Under the pieces are notes generated by a model. That model saw only the letters and a list, made by a program, of their open reading frames with translations, did no database searches and had not been told where the DNA came from. The position numbers and the translations under genes are program-made. Shown piece by piece: positions 61,082 through 64,000 of a stretch of 64,000 nt of DNA; the stretch's first letter is position 1, and the number at the start of each line of letters is the position of its first letter. The DNA is from Pseudomonadota bacterium. Lineage in GTDB: Bacteria > Pseudomonadota > Alphaproteobacteria > Ferrovibrionales > Ferrovibrionaceae. Where the stretch lies: positions 3,902-67,901 of the forward strand of contig JAEYSS010000220.1 in NCBI GenBank assembly GCA_023434425.1. The letters are read 5' to 3'.

Positions 61082-61998
61082 CAGAAATAGCCCTCCTGCT
61101 TCTTCTTTTCCATCGAGCCAGCCTGGTCGCGGTCGATGACGCGGCCTTGCCGCTCCGAGACGCGCGAAGCCATCATCTCGGCGATCACATCAGTCAGGGT
61201 GTCTGCTGTCGATTCGATCGCACCTGTCAGCGGATAGCAGCCGAGCGTCCGGAAGCGCACGGACCGCAGCATCGGATGCTCGCCCGCCTCAAGCGGCATG
61301 CGGTCGTCGTCAACCATGATCAGACTGCCATCGCGATTAACCACCGGCCGCAGCTTGGCGAAATACAGCGGTACGATTGGGATATTCTCCAGGTAGATGT
61401 ATTGCCAGACATCGAGTTCGGTCCAGTTCGACAGCGGGAAAACCCGCATGCTCTCCCCCGGCGCAAGACGCGTATTGTACAGGCTCCACAATTCCGGGCG
61501 CTGGCTTTTCGGTTCCCAGCGGTGGGCGACACTGCGATGCGAGAAGATGCGCTCCTTGGCGCGGGATTTCTCTTCATCACGCCGCGCGCCACCGATGGCG
61601 GCATCGAAGCCATGCTGGTCGAGCGCCTGTCGCAACCCCTGCGTCTTCATGATGTCGGTGTGCAACGCGGAACCATGCGTGAAGGGGCCTATATTCCGTG
61701 CTAGACCGTCCGGGTTGATATGGACCAGCAGTTCGAGTCCGAGGTCGTGCACACGCTGGTCGCGGAAGGCGATCATCTCCCGGAATTTCCAGGTCGTGTC
61801 GACATGCAGCAGCGGAAATGGCGGCTTTCCAGGTGCAAAGGCCTTCATTAGCAAATGCAGCAGGACCGACGAATCCTTTCCGATCGAATACAGCAGCACC
61901 GGCTTGCGGAATTCCGCCGCCACTTCGCGGAAGATATGGATACTTTCCGCTTCCAGCGTACGCAGATGGCTTAGTCTTGGCGAAGAGATGGATGTCAT
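61081..61998 (-). CDS. cysD: Sulfate adenylyltransferase subunit 2 (CysD/NodP)
   Basis: A 305-residue ATP-sulfurylase subunit of the PP-loop family. [20 protein letters not shown] is the ATP site. [34 protein letters not shown] and [15 protein letters not shown] are typical of CysD. It makes APS together with the GTPase half of the cysNC product, in the same transcript. It follows the phosphomannomutase gene by 42 bases, so the three genes form one - strand operon. Confidence 0.96.
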   Translation of the reverse strand: MTSISSPRLSHLRTLEAESIHIFREVAAEFRKPVLLYSIGKDSSVLLHLLMKAFAPGKPPFPLLHVDTTWKFREMIAFRDQRVHDLGLELLVHINPDGLARNIGPFTHGSALHTDIMKTQGLRQALDQHGFDAAIGGARRDEEKSRAKERIFSHRSVAHRWEPKSQRPELWSLYNTRLAPGESMRVFPLSNWTELDVWQYIYLENIPIVPLYFAKLRPVVNRDGSLIMVDDDRMPLEAGEHPMLRSVRFRTLGCYPLTGAIESTADTLTDVIAEMMASRVSERQGRVIDRDQAGSMEKKKQEGYF

Positions 61999-62040
61999 CG
62001 GACTGTTGCTTTTGAACCTCGATATTCAACCCCGGAGGCA

Positions 62041-63444
62041 TCAGGGCCGGTAGGACATGCCGATGGTGCCGAGCCAGTGCTGCAACTGCTGCTGCACCCT
62101 GGTGAGGCCGGCTTCCGTTTGCGCCTCGCAGCGCGCCACTAGGATGGGTGTCGTATTCGAGGCGCGCAGCAGCCACCAGCCGGCGGCATCGCCGACCCGC
62201 ATGCCGTCGACATCGTTATACGCGATACCCTTGGCCTGCAGGGTCTGCTTGAGCGCGGCGATCCGCGCGAATTTTTCGTCGTCCGGGCAGTCAATGCGCA
62301 GCTCGGGCGTGTTCCAGACGCGCGGCAATGCATCGATTTGTGCCGCTAGCCAGCCCGGCGCACCATCGGACACCAGACGTAATATCCGCGCCGCGGCATA
62401 GAGCGCATCGTCGAAGCCATACCAGCGGTCGGCGAAGAAGATATGGCCGCTCATCTCACCAGCGAGCGGTGCCCCAATCTGCTTCATCTTGGCTTTGATC
62501 AGCGAGTGGCCGGTGCGATACATTACTGGCTGGCCGCCAGCCGCCGCTACGCCGTCGAACAACACCTGGCTGGCCTTCACATCAGCAATGATCGGCGCAC
62601 CGGGCTGCTGTGCCAGGATTTCGCGCGCAAACAGCAGCAGCATCTGGTCGCCCCAGATGATACGGTTGCCAGCATCGACCACGCCGATCCGGTCACCGTC
62701 GCCGTCGAAGGCGATACCGATATCGGCCTGCTGCGCCGCCACTGCGGCCTGCAAGTCGACCAGATTATGCGGTTCTGTCGGATCGGGATGATGATTGGGA
62801 AAACGGCCGTCGATCTCGCCGAACAGTACGGTATGGCGGCCCGGCAGCCTTGCCGTCAGGCGCTGCACCACTTCGCCGGCAGCGCCATTGCCGCAATCCC
62901 ATACCACGCTGAGTGGTCGCATCTGCGCCAGTTCGCCCAGCAGGCGATCAAGGTAAGCTTCGAGTACGGCCACGTCGCGCACCGTGCCTTGGGCTTCCGG
63001 TACATAGTCTCCGGTTGAGACGATGCGATGCAGGTCCTGGATGTCGTCGCCGTAGAAAGGCTTGCCACCGAGCACAATCTTCATGCCGTTATGGTCGGGC
63101 GGGTTATGCGAGCCGGTCAGCATGACGGCGCCGTCGGTGCCATTCACTGCATCGGCGAAATACAGCATCGGTGTCGGCCCAAGCCCGATCCGCTCGACCG
63201 CAAGGCCACAGGCGGCGAGGCCCTCGACCAACGCGGCTTCCAGCTCCGGCGACGACAGCCGGCCATCTCGCCCAACCGACACCCGCCGACCACCGTCCCG
63301 CACCACGCGAGTCCCAAAGGCGCGGCCGAGCTGGCGCACCACGGCGGGCGAAAGCTGCCGTGGTACCACGCCACGGATGTCGTAGCTGCGCAGGATTTCC
63401 GACGGAATGGCGGGAGTTTCGGGCGCGGCGTCAGGGGGTCTCAT
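62041..63444 (-). CDS. manB: Phosphomannomutase/phosphoglucomutase
   Basis: A 467-residue alpha-D-phosphohexomutase (AlgC/ManB type). Phosphoserine is Ser112 in LTGSHNPPDHNGMK; the metal loop is FDGDGDRIGVVD; the sugar-binding loop is GEMSGHIFF; and RASNTTPILVARCEA is the phosphate-binding site. It supplies mannose-1-P to ManC and possibly glucose-1-P to other sugars. It leads the - strand operon with cysD and cysNC. No strong ribosome site is seen before ATG 63444; the promoter should lie in 63445-63650 and was not clearly identified. Confidence 0.94.
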   Translation of the reverse strand: MRPPDAAPETPAIPSEILRSYDIRGVVPRQLSPAVVRQLGRAFGTRVVRDGGRRVSVGRDGRLSSPELEAALVEGLAACGLAVERIGLGPTPMLYFADAVNGTDGAVMLTGSHNPPDHNGMKIVLGGKPFYGDDIQDLHRIVSTGDYVPEAQGTVRDVAVLEAYLDRLLGELAQMRPLSVVWDCGNGAAGEVVQRLTARLPGRHTVLFGEIDGRFPNHHPDPTEPHNLVDLQAAVAAQQADIGIAFDGDGDRIGVVDAGNRIIWGDQMLLLFAREILAQQPGAPIIADVKASQVLFDGVAAAGGQPVMYRTGHSLIKAKMKQIGAPLAGEMSGHIFFADRWYGFDDALYAAARILRLVSDGAPGWLAAQIDALPRVWNTPELRIDCPDDEKFARIAALKQTLQAKGIAYNDVDGMRVGDAAGWWLLRASNTTPILVARCEAQTEAGLTRVQQQLQHWLGTIGMSYRP

Positions 63445-63647
63445 GATGGCCGCAAAATATCAGCTTCCCGCGACTGTGCAATCCGCCGCCGCGTCATCAG
63501 CCGGACAGAACTACACGCCCTGCCATTCGCTAAAAAGGAACGCACACCCATCTGGGATCCCCGACATGACGATTGAGGCCACCCCTCCTGCGGCCACGTA
63601 CCGGCAATCACGCCGGCCAACTCCAATGACGTGTCGATTCATAATAG
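63445..63647. other. Intergenic region upstream of phosphomannomutase
   Basis: Together with the relic gene that follows, this makes about 480 bases with no intact coding gene. It must hold the promoter of the - strand operon, and TATTAT (- strand, near 63640) is a possible -10 without a convincing -35. No repeat, insertion sequence or RNA gene was recognised. Short frames here are shadows of the mutase's first codons. Confidence 0.4.
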
Positions 63648-63888
63648 CATACCATCTTGGTCGTGGATGACGACGATGTCCGCGCCGTCATCGTCGAAGG
63701 CCTAGAGGAGAAGGACTTCACCGTGCCGGAAGCCGACATGCTGAGCTCTGCGATTTTGCCGCCGGCCTTGAAGGCCCGAAGAGCACGCGAATACCTCGCC
63801 CGGCTGCAGAGGATTCTCGACGACCCGCTGCGGGCCAAACGGATCGCGCTGGCGCCGCTGCCGGATCCTGCCGACGAACAACAAAAAA
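63648..63888 (+). pseudogene. Relic of a response-regulator receiver domain
   Basis: The frame reads ILVVDDDDVRAVIVEGLEEK, the unmistakable start of a CheY-like receiver, then EAD, after which the match ends about residue 33. There is no ATG (TAG lies just before at 63645, then CAT ACC ATC TTG), and one residue of the usual VVDDDxxVR is missing. The rest (ALKARRAREYLARLQRILDD) belongs to no receiver and reads on through a terminator into the tRNA gene. A deletion that joined two gene ends is the simplest view. Confidence 0.55.
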
Positions 63889-63918
63889 GCCCCGCCAGTT
63901 TCACCTGGCGGGGCTTTT
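63883..63918. terminator. Terminator beside tRNA-fMet, usable from both strands
   Basis: AAAAGCCCCGCCAG (63885-63898) pairs perfectly with CTGGCGGGGCTTTT (63905-63918) across a 6-base loop. On the - strand the hairpin is followed by six T, an efficient stop for tRNA-fMet transcription. On the + strand it ends in TTTTCGATTT. Confidence 0.9.
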
Positions 63919-63923
63919 CGATT

Positions 63924-64000
<77 letters not shown>

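Overview
The window is GC-rich (about 60-65% in most genes, by eye), very compact and dominated by one enormous surface-glycan biosynthesis locus. Gene content (RimO, an RfaH-like NusG paralogue, a NodPQ-type CysD/CysNC pair, an initiator tRNA with an A-U first pair in its anticodon stem) and codon style suggest an alphaproteobacterium, perhaps of the Rhodospirillales. That placement is inference; no rRNA is present to prove it.

Left flank (1-5045): the 3' part of a glycosyltransferase-like gene that runs off the left edge, an amidase, a winged-helix regulator with a C-terminal Rossmann-like domain, an RfaH/NusG-like antitermination factor (ATGA-coupled to the regulator) and rimO. A hairpin terminator follows rimO. 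The 375-base gap before the main operon is the regulatory heart of the window. It holds two 15-bp palindromes of the form GTTCA-N5-TGAAC, a plausible sigma70-type promoter whose spacer contains one of them, and a long leader ending in GGCGGTAGCATG, an almost exact match to the enterobacterial ops element that recruits RfaH.

Main operon (5421-59107): 47 genes, all on the + strand, with gaps of no more than about 75 bp and many ATGA/GTGA/TAATG overlaps. It encodes GDP-mannose and GDP-L-fucose synthesis (manC, fcl, gmd), UDP-ManNAc/UDP-ManNAcA synthesis (wecB- and wecC-like), two nonulosonic-acid (sialic/legionaminic-like) modules each with a NeuB synthase, a CMP-sugar synthetase, an asparagine-synthase homologue and a related zinc-ribbon methyltransferase, two N-acetyl-sugar amidotransferases, HisH2, a PglK/MsbA-like ABC flippase, a sulfotransferase, a phytanoyl-CoA-dioxygenase-like enzyme, a bi-domain oxidoreductase, a heparinase II/III-like protein, a few glycosyltransferases and thirteen predicted methyltransferases. 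The most unusual protein fuses a HisF-like barrel (catalytic Asp replaced by Leu) to a WbpG-type amidotransferase. It looks like an ammonia-channelling machine built with the adjacent HisH2. A second oddity is an asparagine-synthase homologue whose glutaminase site is destroyed.

Right flank (59108-64000): a 19-bp perfect-stem bidirectional terminator separates the operon from a convergent - strand operon: phosphomannomutase, cysD and a cysN/cysC fusion. The last two make PAPS, the donor for the operon's sulfotransferase; the mutase makes mannose-1-P for manC. Beyond lies a relic of a response regulator, another terminator and a complete initiator tRNA-fMet.

Together the genes describe the making, amidination or amidation, methylation and probable sulfation of a nonulosonate-, fucose- and ManNAcA-containing glycan, apparently controlled by promoter-level repression plus RfaH/ops processive antitermination. 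No Wzy polymerase, Wzx flippase or Wza/Wzc export system was recognised here. The glycan could therefore be an oligosaccharide for protein (for example flagellin) glycosylation, or an LPS component whose assembly genes lie elsewhere.
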